DNA from: a virus | Strand: one strand, 5' to 3' | Length of the DNA stretch: 64,000 bases | Virus record (IMG/VR): IMGVR_UViG_3300024352_000023 | Span: 1-64,000 of that record | Shown: positions 8,361 to 15,985 of the stretch, piece after piece | How positions within the stretch are numbered: the first letter of the stretch is position 1 | How the letters are laid out: the number at the start of each line of letters is the position of its first letter | Notes under the pieces: model-generated | The model's input: only the letters and a program-made list of their open reading frames with translations | What the model was told of the DNA's origin: nothing | Database searches by the model: none | Position numbers and translations under genes: made by a program

Positions 8361-8579
8361 TCAAGCAACGGCAGCCATTGTCCCTTGCTTTTGCAGGTGC
8401 TTCCTGACTGCTGGCACATTCCAACGATAGTTATCGCGGGACATACAACCAGGGAAAGCAGCGAAGTGCGGACCCAGCTTCAGGGTGCCATCATCGCGGT
8501 ACTTGAAGAGCGTCTTGCGGTCAAGCCCCAGGAGCTCTTCTGCTTTTTGAACGGATACCCATCCGTTAGCGGTGGTCAT
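8361..8579 (-). CDS. Excisionase/AlpA-like helix-turn-helix protein (72 aa)
   Basis: The protein has an N-terminal helix-turn-helix (VSVQKAEELLGLDRKTLFKY, about residues 8-28) followed by a wing (DNYRWNVPAVRKHL), as in small excisionase/MerR-type DNA-binding proteins. The start is placed at Met(8579); an upstream in-frame Met at 8621 would lie in the promoter. It converges on the integrase-like gene with a one-base gap. The layout recalls an int/xis pair from a temperate ancestor. Confidence 0.55.
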   Translation of the reverse strand: MTTANGWVSVQKAEELLGLDRKTLFKYRDDGTLKLGPHFAAFPGCMSRDNYRWNVPAVRKHLQKQGTMAAVA

Positions 8580-8589
8580 GGCGTAGAGA

Positions 8590-8640
8590 AACGCTTGCCT
8601 TAGTACAGTATCCGATGTCAAGAGGGTGTCAACAGCCTTA
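8590..8640 (-). promoter_or_regulatory. Probable sigma70-type promoter of the excisionase-like gene
   Basis: On the minus strand two TTGACA hexamers stand 11 bases apart (in TTGACACCCTCTTGACA), followed by GATACTGTACT. Spacing of the first TTGACA to TACTGT is 16 bases. This is one of the few places in the window with a consensus -35 element. No experiment supports use. Confidence 0.4.
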
Positions 8641-8716
8641 AGGAAAGTTTTATCTCTTTGTCTTACCTGGGAAATTGTGTAGGGAAATTAGAATAAATTA
8701 ACGGCAATTAAATAGC

Positions 8717-9055
8717 ATGTTTTGCAACGAGCACGAGCCCCTCGCCTTGCTAGTTGAATTAACACCAAAACTTGCGAAAAAGAAATTCAGAGAAAGTATA
8801 TACGAAGCATGGAATCACAAATGCGGTTATTGCGGAGACAAAGCAACAAGCCTGGATCACATCGTTCCACGTTTCAAGTCGGGTTCTTCTAATCGACACA
8901 ACCTTGTTCCTTGCTGTCGGCGTTGTAACGCCCATAAAGGATCAGAGGAAATGAGGAGTTGGTTTCAGAAGCAAGATTTCTTTTCTACTGAAAACCTTGG
9001 TAAGATTGAAGCCTGGGTCCAACAAGAATCAGTCTTTATTTTTGGTGAGTGCTAA
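8717..9055 (+). CDS. HNH endonuclease (112 aa)
   Basis: A compact HNH nuclease: CGYC (about residues 36-39), SLDHIVPRFKSG with the catalytic His, NRHNLVPCC with Asn, and CRRCNAHKG with the second Cys pair and final His. The zinc-binding and catalytic residues are all present. Its TAA shares one base with the ATG of the 900-residue virion gene, so the two are translationally coupled. A -10-like TAGAAT lies 22 bases before the ATG. Confidence 0.85.
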   Translation: MFCNEHEPLALLVELTPKLAKKKFRESIYEAWNHKCGYCGDKATSLDHIVPRFKSGSSNRHNLVPCCRRCNAHKGSEEMRSWFQKQDFFSTENLGKIEAWVQQESVFIFGEC

Positions 9056-11754
9056 TGGGCGTATTTGCTGATTACGTTAATACCTACGGAGATATTAAAA
9101 ATGCTTTGAATAGCGCAGAGCGTGCCAATGGTTTGTATGTAGATAACAATCCAGACTTGGCAGCGGAATGGGAATCAAATAAAAATAAGAAGAAATTTTT
9201 AGAACAATATCCAACCAAGGGTTCTTACGGTGCTTGGCATTACGATAATTTTGGTCGCAACGAAGGCCGTGAGATGTTTTACCACACGTTGGTAAGAGAT
9301 CCTGGTATTGGAACTGTTTTTTGGGATCGTTATGTTGATAACAATGGAGATGTAAATAAAGCCTGGAGAAATGCTGGTCAACCAGATAAATCAACTTTTG
9401 GACAACAGTATTGGAATAGAACGGGACGCGCTAGGGGTGATATGGTTCCAACCAGGGTTAGAGGCCCTGAGGGCTGGGGCCAAGCACACTGGCAAACATA
9501 TGGCGTCAATGAAGATCGTATCCTTAGTGGTGCAAAGTTTGGTCTTGATTCTCAAGGAAAAGTTTATGTAGCCAACCCAGGATCCATAGGTGCAGCGGCT
9601 AGAAGAAGATATGACGACGTTGTTAATACAATCAATAATGCAAAAGAAGGCACATATAAAAGTGTGATGGAAAGCCTAGGCAATCGCCTAGGTGATGTTG
9701 GATTAAGAGATTTAGTTGATAGCAACGGCATTGATACGTTAGCCGCGTCTTACCAGAGACGAATTACGCCCTGGGATTCCAGTAAAGCAGCTCAACCTCC
9801 AACGGGTGGCTTTGATGCAGGTTATTACAGGAACAATACCCCTGGAGGATCACAAGCAGAAGCTCAGTGGGATGCTGCTCAGGAAGCTGTCAATGTTGGT
9901 GGAGAAAGAATACCTGATCTTGATGTTGTAGGACGCTACAACTTTGATAGCTATCTCCACTGGCACTACACCACACAAGGCAAGGCTGCTGGGTACCGAG
10001 GTAACGAAGCGTCTCTTGCTGAGTTGCCTGAGTATTACGAAGAAGCAATGACCGATGCTGAATACCAGCAGTATCGGGACAAAGTTCTTGGGATAGAAGG
10101 GGAAACAATTTTAAGCAAGAGTGTTGGCACAGAACTTTCTGCAAAAGAGAAGCAGGTACAGCAGCAGTTTGGTTCGTTAACAAATGATTCGCTCAAAAAA
10201 GCAGCAGATGAATTAGTAAAAGCGAAAGCACGAGAAAGAGACTTTGAGTTTTATAAAGGACTCGAAGGGTTTAATGAGGTGATGACCATCAATGAAACCA
10301 TTACCAACTCATTGCTTGGTGATAGCGGCATTGGTGGCATCCTTGGCTTCGTTACCAATCCTGAGAAAGCAAGAGAGAGCCTAGAAGAAAGCTTGTCAAA
10401 AGCTACGGGCATTCCGACTTTTAATGGTGTCACCTACAACTGGCAAAAGTGGTTTGATGAGCAGCTTGCTGGTAACTACCAAAAAGGAATTACAGTACCA
10501 GATCCAGTTGATCCAACAAAAACCTATACATTAACTGGTGATTTTGCTAAGCGGTACATTGATGAATACCTGAAGCCGCGCTTTGATAACTCCAAGTCAA
10601 TGAGCGAGTTTATTAGTACGATTGAGCTTCAGCAGCAAGACAAGAATATCTTTGATGTTCAAAGTGCTTTGGTTAAGTTAAAAGATATTGCAGCGCTACG
10701 AGCAGAGGCTTATTTGGATGGTGTATATAACACTGCACCTCTTAACTTTAATGCAGATTTTTACATGAATCCAACCGGTAACTTTACGCCGGATGACCCA
10801 AAAGTTGCTAAGTATCAAGAACAGTCAAATCAGATCAACAGTGACTGGGAAACAGCAAGACGGAATGGAGAATCCAAAGTACCAGGTACTGATTGGACTT
10901 GGAACCAGTGGGCATACCATTACGGTTTAGATCTGAACGATAAAAATCAATTTGCCAAACTCCATTACCAAGTCGTTGGTGCAGGCAAAGGGTTTGATCC
11001 TGCTCGCGATGTGATTACCCTCAAAGATGCAACTGATTATATCAACACAAAAATTCTTCCCGAAATCGCATCAAAAGACATTGATCTTGCTGATGTTAAC
11101 TTCTTGAAGTTTGTTACTCCAGAAGAATTTGCCGACAGTGTTATTGAAGGTGTTAGCCCTGAAACTAACAAAGAAGAATGGGACAAAATGCTAGGAACCC
11201 TTGGTATTGCAGGCAAGGGCATGGGTGTTGATGATGTCAAACAATATATCGCAGATCAATTTAGAACCAACAATGCAGTTAACGTACGTGAAGCTATTAA
11301 ATACCTTAACGAAAAAGGAGTTACACCAACTCAGAAAAAGATTGGCGTCGAGTACATTCAGCGTCCTGAAGACGCAAAAACTACAACGTCACCGTATGCC
11401 ACCAGTCTTTACAAGGTTTTTAAAAATGCTGGGTATCAAGGAAGCGAAGATGATTTTTACGGCAAGTTCATGACCGATGTCAGTAAAGAAGAAATGCAGT
11501 TGATGGAACAGGGCGCTTCCGATAAAGGTCTGCAGCTTGGCGGTGCTTACGCAGGTCTAACCAGTAGCGATCCATTTACTGCCCTTGGTTCCGTCAGCAG
11601 CCTCTTTGGTTCCACAGAAACAGGAACTGAGAAAGAGAAAGCAACATCCAGTTATTTTAAACTGTTAGATGACGAAGAAAAAGAAGATTACAAATCCAAG
11701 TCCGGTGAACGGATTCTTGGTGAGTTTACTTCCCTCTTTAAAGGGTTTACTTGA
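9055..11754 (+). CDS. Very large virion protein with repeated (W/H)Y..G..EGR-type motifs
   Basis: The ATG overlaps the stop of the HNH gene, giving 899 residues. The first 330 residues contain at least four imperfect motifs of an aromatic pair, a Gly and a charged pair: WHYDNFGRNEGREM, YWNRTGRARGDM, HWQTYGVNEDRIL and HWHYTTQGKAAGYRG. A related pair occurs later near residue 620 (WAYHYGLDL). The remainder is helical, charged and Asp/Lys-rich. Size and place suit an internal, ejection or tape-measure-like protein. No enzyme motif is seen. The stop overlaps the next ATG. Confidence 0.6.
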   Translation: MGVFADYVNTYGDIKNALNSAERANGLYVDNNPDLAAEWESNKNKKKFLEQYPTKGSYGAWHYDNFGRNEGREMFYHTLVRDPGIGTVFWDRYVDNNGDVNKAWRNAGQPDKSTFGQQYWNRTGRARGDMVPTRVRGPEGWGQAHWQTYGVNEDRILSGAKFGLDSQGKVYVANPGSIGAAARRRYDDVVNTINNAKEGTYKSVMESLGNRLGDVGLRDLVDSNGIDTLAASYQRRITPWDSSKAAQPPTGGFDAGYYRNNTPGGSQAEAQWDAAQEAVNVGGERIPDLDVVGRYNFDSYLHWHYTTQGKAAGYRGNEASLAELPEYYEEAMTDAEYQQYRDKVLGIEGETILSKSVGTELSAKEKQVQQQFGSLTNDSLKKAADELVKAKARERDFEFYKGLEGFNEVMTINETITNSLLGDSGIGGILGFVTNPEKARESLEESLSKATGIPTFNGVTYNWQKWFDEQLAGNYQKGITVPDPVDPTKTYTLTGDFAKRYIDEYLKPRFDNSKSMSEFISTIELQQQDKNIFDVQSALVKLKDIAALRAEAYLDGVYNTAPLNFNADFYMNPTGNFTPDDPKVAKYQEQSNQINSDWETARRNGESKVPGTDWTWNQWAYHYGLDLNDKNQFAKLHYQVVGAGKGFDPARDVITLKDATDYINTKILPEIASKDIDLADVNFLKFVTPEEFADSVIEGVSPETNKEEWDKMLGTLGIAGKGMGVDDVKQYIADQFRTNNAVNVREAIKYLNEKGVTPTQKKIGVEYIQRPEDAKTTTSPYATSLYKVFKNAGYQGSEDDFYGKFMTDVSKEEMQLMEQGASDKGLQLGGAYAGLTSSDPFTALGSVSSLFGSTETGTEKEKATSSYFKLLDDEEKEDYKSKSGERILGEFTSLFKGFT

Positions 11755-12053
11755 TGTCTGATAAACACCGTAAGGCTGCAGGCGCAGCCAAGATTGCCAA
11801 AGATAAGATGGCTTGCAACAAGCCACAGAAGACCCCTGGTCATCCCACCAAGAGTCATGTGGTGAAGGCTTGTGAGGGCGGAGAAGAGAAGATCATCCGC
11901 TTTGGTCAGCAAGGAGTAGAAGGCGCTGGTAAACACCCAAAGACGGAAAAGGATAAGGCCCGTAAGCGTTCGTACTATGCGCGACATAACGCTCAAGATC
12001 CCAACCCTGACAAGATGTCAGCAAGATATTGGTCACATAAGGTCAAATGGTGA
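11754..12053 (+). CDS. DUF6321-like basic phage protein
   Basis: The 99-residue protein starts at the ATG overlapping the previous TGA. It is strongly basic, with the pattern KSHVVKACEGGEEKIIRFGQQG, a KARKRSYYARH segment and an ending KMSARYWSHKVKW. This resembles small conserved phage proteins of the DUF6321 type from memory. Function is unknown; a nucleic-acid-binding virion component is plausible given charge and context. Confidence 0.6.
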   Translation: MSDKHRKAAGAAKIAKDKMACNKPQKTPGHPTKSHVVKACEGGEEKIIRFGQQGVEGAGKHPKTEKDKARKRSYYARHNAQDPNPDKMSARYWSHKVKW

Positions 12054-12091
12054 TTTTCTCGCTAAGCTGCGTGAGCTGATTCCTTACCAGC

Positions 12092-12214
12092 ATGGCAAAA
12101 CCCAAGTCAACCACAATCCGTCTTGAGTCCAAACCGAAGCGCACGAGACAAGGCCAGGGGCGTAATTCTTTGCCTAGTCATGGCCGTAAACTACGTCGCG
12201 GTCAGGGTAAATAA
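12092..12214 (+). CDS. Small very basic protein (40 aa)
   Basis: Lys, Arg, Gln, Gly and Ser make up most of the sequence (SKPKRTRQGQGRNS, RKLRRGQGK). Such tiny Arg/Gly-rich proteins recur in cyanophages and probably bind nucleic acid. The gene lies in a 170-base gap between the DUF6321-like and lysozyme genes, and its dense basic composition argues against a chance frame. Confidence 0.6.
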   Translation: MAKPKSTTIRLESKPKRTRQGQGRNSLPSHGRKLRRGQGK

Positions 12215-12227
12215 TTTGTGTATGATT

Positions 12228-12249
12228 GGAGGTAATAATAGTTACCTCC
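12228..12249 (+). promoter_or_regulatory. Hairpin enclosing the Shine-Dalgarno of the lysozyme gene
   Basis: GGAGGTAA (12228-12235) pairs perfectly with TTACCTCC (12242-12249), which directly touches the ATG at 12250. The strong ribosome-binding sequence GGAGGT is thus in the 5' arm and its anti-sequence in the 3' arm. A TATGAT box lies just upstream (12221-12226). The design resembles the hairpin that silences T4 lysozyme on early transcripts. Confidence 0.65.
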
Positions 12250-12909
12250 ATGTCGGATCTTTCGCGTGCGATTAATCTAATTCGTAAACACGAAGGGTTT
12301 AACGAGAAGGCGTACTCAGATCCGGTCACAGGAGAAGAGCCCTATACCATCGGGTTTGGAACTCAGTTCTACCCCGATGGTTCTCCTGTTAAACGTGGTC
12401 AATGCTGCAGTAAAGAAAAAGCACTGGAGTATTTATTCCACGAAGCTTCTGTCATTGACACCCAGCTGATCAAGCTGAACCTGGGACTTGATGACAGCAT
12501 GCGTCAGGCCCTTATCTCCTTCATCCACTCCATCGGATGGGAGCCATTCCTGTACAGTAATGTAATCGATTGCATTGAACGGGAAGATTTCTGTGAAGCC
12601 ACCAAGGAGATGGGGCAGTGGATCTTTGATCAAAACCATTCCGTCGTCGGCACCCTTGTTGATCGCCGCCGGGAGGAAATTGCTTTGTTCCTTGCTGAAG
12701 TAGACGCCAATCCCTGGTCCTCCACAGAGATCTTGCTTGCTGCCTTCCGTAATTACACCGCTGCTCCCCACCAGGTGAGGGCAATCAGGTCCTTGGAAGA
12801 ACACATCAACCCTTACGTCCTGTCTAAGTTTGCCAACGACTTTGATATTGACGAGGATCCATGGTGCACCTTTGCGTCAGAGGAGCTCGATCTGCTGTTT
12901 AATAGCTAG
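12250..12909 (+). CDS. GH24 (T4-type) lysozyme, endolysin
   Basis: The catalytic triad of phage lysozymes is visible: Glu15 in RKHEG, Asp24 in YSDP and Thr33 in YTIGFGT. LVDRRREEIALF (about residues 137-148) is the conserved C-lobe helix. The product cleaves the MurNAc-GlcNAc bond of peptidoglycan. At 219 residues it exceeds T4 lysozyme, with an extra C-terminal region of ~60 residues of unknown role. No signal peptide is present, so it needs a holin; none is recognisable here. An in-frame upstream TTG would be inside the control hairpin. Confidence 0.88.
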   Translation: MSDLSRAINLIRKHEGFNEKAYSDPVTGEEPYTIGFGTQFYPDGSPVKRGQCCSKEKALEYLFHEASVIDTQLIKLNLGLDDSMRQALISFIHSIGWEPFLYSNVIDCIEREDFCEATKEMGQWIFDQNHSVVGTLVDRRREEIALFLAEVDANPWSSTEILLAAFRNYTAAPHQVRAIRSLEEHINPYVLSKFANDFDIDEDPWCTFASEELDLLFNS

Positions 12910-12933
12910 CATTAGAATAATTGCTAGGAATTA

Positions 12934-13239
12934 ATGCAGAGTGGCATGGAGCGTTCGGTAGAACCACGGGAGTTTGAACTACCTTTGGAGCTGCAATTTG
13001 CAATGCGCAAGGCCGAGCTCCAGGCCCAAGAGATGACATGGGATGAGCTGTATGCCGCTCTTTTGAATCTCTATCACCAACGCCTGATGGAATGGCATGC
13101 CATCAAGGACATCATGGCTGGTGAGAACATTGATATTGATGTGGACTGGCCCACGGATCTAGAGCTGGCAGAACTCGCCGCCGCTTGTGTGTACAGCGAC
13201 GACGAGGACGAGGAAGACGACGATCTTCAGCCGTTCTGA
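12934..13239 (+). CDS. NblA-like phycobilisome-degradation protein
   Basis: Residues ~14-62 follow the NblA helix-loop-helix pattern: LPLELQFAMRKAELQAQ, then TWDELYAALLNLYHQRLMEW, then AIKDIM. NblA proteins bring Clp protease to phycobilisomes and are known in freshwater cyanophages. Here the protein is longer (101 aa), with an acidic C-terminus (DDEDEEDDD) not usual in the family. The resemblance is in hydrophobic pattern rather than full identity, so another small helical phage protein cannot be excluded. Met5 is an alternative start. Confidence 0.45.
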   Translation: MQSGMERSVEPREFELPLELQFAMRKAELQAQEMTWDELYAALLNLYHQRLMEWHAIKDIMAGENIDIDVDWPTDLELAELAAACVYSDDEDEEDDDLQPF

Positions 13240-13769
13240 ATTTCGTCAATCTGCACTAAACGGTCCAGATACCACTGGGCCTTTTTTAGTGAAGTTGTTC
13301 CGCCTTTGATGCGTTCACGCCAAAGATATTTGACGCAATTGCCTTTCAGGTAACCACGGTACTCCTCTGGAGTCAACTGAGCTTCAATGGCTTCAATACA
13401 CTCAATCACACCATCGGTATAGTGCGACGGATGATTGACCTCATCTTCCTGGATCACAGGAGGACCATCAAACGTAAAGACAGGATTCTCTAAAGGTTTG
13501 GTGGCCCAGGGCACTGGGCACACACCATCCTTACATTCACCGAATGAAAGTACGTCAGGAGCTTCAGTACTTACCGGCGCAAACCAAGTCTTTTCGCTGA
13601 CAGCATCTTCTCCTTCTCGTCCGGCTCTTCCAGTTCCAAAACTAAAGAGCGGGGCTTCGGTGATGCTCCCATTGCTAGTCCCTCCTCCATTGAGGGAATC
13701 AATCCCGTTACTCCGGGACGCTTCATCCCCTCCAAGAATAACGGATTCCTTTCCAGACCTTGTTCGCAT
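13227..13769 (-). CDS. DUF3310 protein (T7 gp1.7-type), start uncertain
   Basis: The C-terminal ~75 residues carry the DUF3310 signature: NHPSHYTDGVIECIEAI, then GNCVKYLWRE and KKAQWYLDRL. In T7 the related gp1.7 is a nucleotide kinase that alters dideoxythymidine sensitivity. The frame overlaps the preceding 114-residue gene by ~200 bases, and residues before SEKTWFAPV look like shadow sequence, so translation may begin at an internal GTG (13523) or follow from -1 frameshifting. It converges on the NblA-like gene with a 13-base overlap. Confidence 0.6.
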   Translation of the reverse strand: MRTRSGKESVILGGDEASRSNGIDSLNGGGTSNGSITEAPLFSFGTGRAGREGEDAVSEKTWFAPVSTEAPDVLSFGECKDGVCPVPWATKPLENPVFTFDGPPVIQEDEVNHPSHYTDGVIECIEAIEAQLTPEEYRGYLKGNCVKYLWRERIKGGTTSLKKAQWYLDRLVQIDEIQNG

Positions 13770-13915
13770 GCAACTAAACCTCTGTTGTACATGTCATACA
13801 AGGGTACATCATTTTCTTCGTTATCGAGAGGTTGACCGAAGTCACCTTCATCAAGACAACGACACATAACCTCGTCTTGTACAAACGCATCGAGGAAGGC
13901 GGCCGCGTTATGCAT
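13571..13915 (-). CDS. Hypothetical acidic protein (114 aa)
   Basis: The frame starts with ATG next to the divergent gene at 13956 and encodes an acidic, helical protein (MCRCLDEGDF, EENDVPLYDMYNRGL). Nothing in it is recognised. Its last 66 codons overlap the upstream part of the DUF3310 frame in another phase, so one of the two starts is wrong or the two are joined by frameshift. Confidence 0.5.
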   Translation of the reverse strand: MHNAAAFLDAFVQDEVMCRCLDEGDFGQPLDNEENDVPLYDMYNRGLVACEQGLERNPLFLEGMKRPGVTGLIPSMEEGLAMGASPKPRSLVLELEEPDEKEKMLSAKRLGLRR

Positions 13916-13955
13916 TGTATTTAAGCTTTTGATTCACTCCTTTTACAATGATACT

Positions 13956-14381
13956 ATGGCAAGATTCTATAACCCACGAGAAGGAGAGGAACGTCGTCCA
14001 GTTGAGATTGGATACGACCCCACTTCCGATGCTGGTACATCAGGCGCAGAAGTTTCAGACCTACGGCCAGAGCAAGCGTATGACACTGATTTGCGTCGCT
14101 TGCCGCAAGATGAACGCTTCCAAGCAGAGTCGTTAAACGATAATCAAGGACGTGTTGCCAAATTTATGCGGGCAGCAAAGTCCGCTGGTGCGTACAAGCT
14201 GCGTGCTGGTATTGATGAGCCAATGATTCGTGGCAGAACCCCCAGGGTTCCGGCTTCGATTCAAGGTGTGGCGCTACCAACGACCGGTGATTCGGGTGGA
14301 CGATCCGGCGCTGTTGGGTACGCAGATAAGCCCAAGCCAAGGTCTGGTCGGGCTTACAACTGGCTCGATGCGTTCTCTTGA
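13956..14381 (+). CDS. Hypothetical, disordered virion-type protein (141 aa)
   Basis: The chosen ATG gives MARFYNPREGEERR; upstream Met codons lie in the -10-like TACAAT region. The sequence is Arg/Gly/Pro/Asp-rich and mostly disordered, ending in a short aromatic helix (YNWLDAF). It resembles scaffold-like or assembly helper proteins in composition only. The TACAAT at 13944-13949 would give an almost leaderless transcript. Confidence 0.5.
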   Translation: MARFYNPREGEERRPVEIGYDPTSDAGTSGAEVSDLRPEQAYDTDLRRLPQDERFQAESLNDNQGRVAKFMRAAKSAGAYKLRAGIDEPMIRGRTPRVPASIQGVALPTTGDSGGRSGAVGYADKPKPRSGRAYNWLDAFS

Positions 14382-14969
14382 TCAGACTTGAGAAAAAACG
14401 ACACGATCTGGTTGGTCTTGATACTTACCCTTGCGATCTTGGTAAGTTACATGACAGGGGTTGCCCCGATAGAAAAGCAACTGTGTGATGCCTTCGTTAG
14501 CATAAATGCGATTGAAGAGGCCAGTGCAGTTACTGATTTCAAGTGTTAGGTAACCTTCCCACCCACTTTCAGCGGGGGTGATGTTCACCAGGATGCCAGA
14601 GCGTGCATAGGTGGATTTACCGACAGCAACGACGGTCACATCACGGGGAAGCTTGAGACGCTCCTGGGCCACACCAAGACAGTATCCGTATGGAGGCAAC
14701 AGGAAGTATTGACCGCGCTCATCTTCCAAAAGCTCGGAAGGTTTCAGGATCTCAGGATCAAAGTTCTTTGGATCGCAATCACCTTCTGAAATGCGACCAA
14801 AGATGAGACACTGCTCAGGGGAAAGACGGATGTCATATCCATAAGAGCTCAAGCCATAACTGAGAAGCTTGCGACCATCTTCCTTGCTGACCAGATGGTC
14901 AACAAAGGGAGCAATCATTTCTTCTTCTTCTGCAAGCTGCTTGATTTCCCAATCGGCCAGAACGCTCAT
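14382..14969 (-). CDS. dcd: dCTP deaminase
   Basis: The 195-residue protein shows the Dcd signatures: SSYGYDIRLSPE near the N-terminus, VVAVGKSTYARSGILVNITPAESGWEGYLTLEISN with the catalytic-Glu region, and EGITQLLFYRG. It deaminates dCTP to dUTP, feeding dUMP to the phage ThyX encoded at 55 kb and breaking down the host C pool. Met5 of the longest frame is taken as start. Tail-to-tail contact with the plus-strand gene leaves no gap. Confidence 0.9.
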   Translation of the reverse strand: MSVLADWEIKQLAEEEEMIAPFVDHLVSKEDGRKLLSYGLSSYGYDIRLSPEQCLIFGRISEGDCDPKNFDPEILKPSELLEDERGQYFLLPPYGYCLGVAQERLKLPRDVTVVAVGKSTYARSGILVNITPAESGWEGYLTLEISNCTGLFNRIYANEGITQLLFYRGNPCHVTYQDRKGKYQDQPDRVVFSQV

Positions 14970-15002
14970 GGACCCTGTCATTCGATTTTTAGTATACAGA
15001 AA

Positions 15003-15599
15003 TCACGAGAGAATATGCCCGCGTTCCGAATAAACATCAATGAAACGTTCGACTGCCACATCAGATGAATCTGTGGGCGGAAGATAGACAACTAGAGAAG
15101 TGCACGTCCGATGCGGCTTAATTCCTTGACTGTTATGACGCAACAGGCTAGGAGCAACCCTCAGGATGCATAAAGGAAAACTAAAAATCTTGGGCTCATA
15201 CCGTATCATGTCCGGACAATTGGTAAAGTAAATGGCTTGCTTGATTTCCTTCGCAAGCCAAGACCGATACAGCTTTCTGAACCAGACGGCGTGAGAGGAC
15301 GTAAGTGATGGAGAGGATGCCCGTGTCATCTTCCATCGTTCGTTCTTAATGTCCCAGAAGTATGCTCCCGCTGGTGGGAACAAATAAACATTCCCGTACC
15401 ACTGCTGTCCGTTCAACCCATCGTCCGATGGTGTAAAGAAAGCAGGGGCCTGGACGTATTCATTGGCAACCTTGCTGCTGGCAACATCGAGTTCGATGCC
15501 ACCCATCACTTCGTTGGCAGCAACGATCAGATCTGAGTTAGTAATCAACTCAGCATCTTCTGATCTTGATTTAACACCACGGACCCCAGCTTCTTTCAT
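15003..15599 (-). CDS. Phage N6-adenine-methyltransferase-like protein with altered catalytic motif
   Basis: The order ELDVASSKVANEYVQAPAFFT, DDGLNGQQWYGNVYL, then a PP motif matches phage Dam-type (PF05869-like) methyltransferases. The expected NPPYG is FPPAGAYFW, losing the Asp/Asn and Tyr that normally flip and contact the target adenine. The protein may be inactive or have another role (DNA binding or base recognition). It overlaps the downstream gene of the operon (ATGA at 15596-15599). Confidence 0.5.
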   Translation of the reverse strand: MKEAGVRGVKSRSEDAELITNSDLIVAANEVMGGIELDVASSKVANEYVQAPAFFTPSDDGLNGQQWYGNVYLFPPAGAYFWDIKNERWKMTRASSPSLTSSHAVWFRKLYRSWLAKEIKQAIYFTNCPDMIRYEPKIFSFPLCILRVAPSLLRHNSQGIKPHRTCTSLVVYLPPTDSSDVAVERFIDVYSERGHILS

Positions 15600-15985
15600 T
15601 TCTCCGATGTTTTGTTGTAATCAATCTCGCAATAGCGGATGCCATCTTTGTCATTAATGACGTAACCGGCTTTTTCCGTTGGATCAATCTTCTGTGCAGC
15701 CGAGAGGATGCGACGGAAAGTCTCTGCCATGTCGCCATCGTTGCTCCGTTCACAATCTTCTTGGGCCGAGTGAATTTCTTTGAGAGTCCAGAAGAACATA
15801 GAACGCTCCTTGTTTTCTGGTTGGAAGACCATCACTCCAGGTCCTTCCAGTTCCCACATCTTGCAATACTGTTGTCCCATGTCACCAAGGATGAGCTTGA
15901 TGGTGGCATCCAGCATCCGTGCCTTGGTTTGGTCCAGCTCTGGACCAATGACAGAAGCAATTAACTTTTCACGCCTGCTTACCAT
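15596..15985 (-). CDS. Hypothetical operon protein (129 aa)
   Basis: Helical, charged protein with an aromatic centre (FFWTLKEIHSAQEDCE). Start taken at MVSRREKL; a Met two codons earlier is possible. It overlaps both flanking genes by a few bases and so is co-translated with the methyltransferase-like and DNA-binding proteins. No family is recognised. Confidence 0.55.
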   Translation of the reverse strand: MVSRREKLIASVIGPELDQTKARMLDATIKLILGDMGQQYCKMWELEGPGVMVFQPENKERSMFFWTLKEIHSAQEDCERSNDGDMAETFRRILSAAQKIDPTEKAGYVINDKDGIRYCEIDYNKTSEK

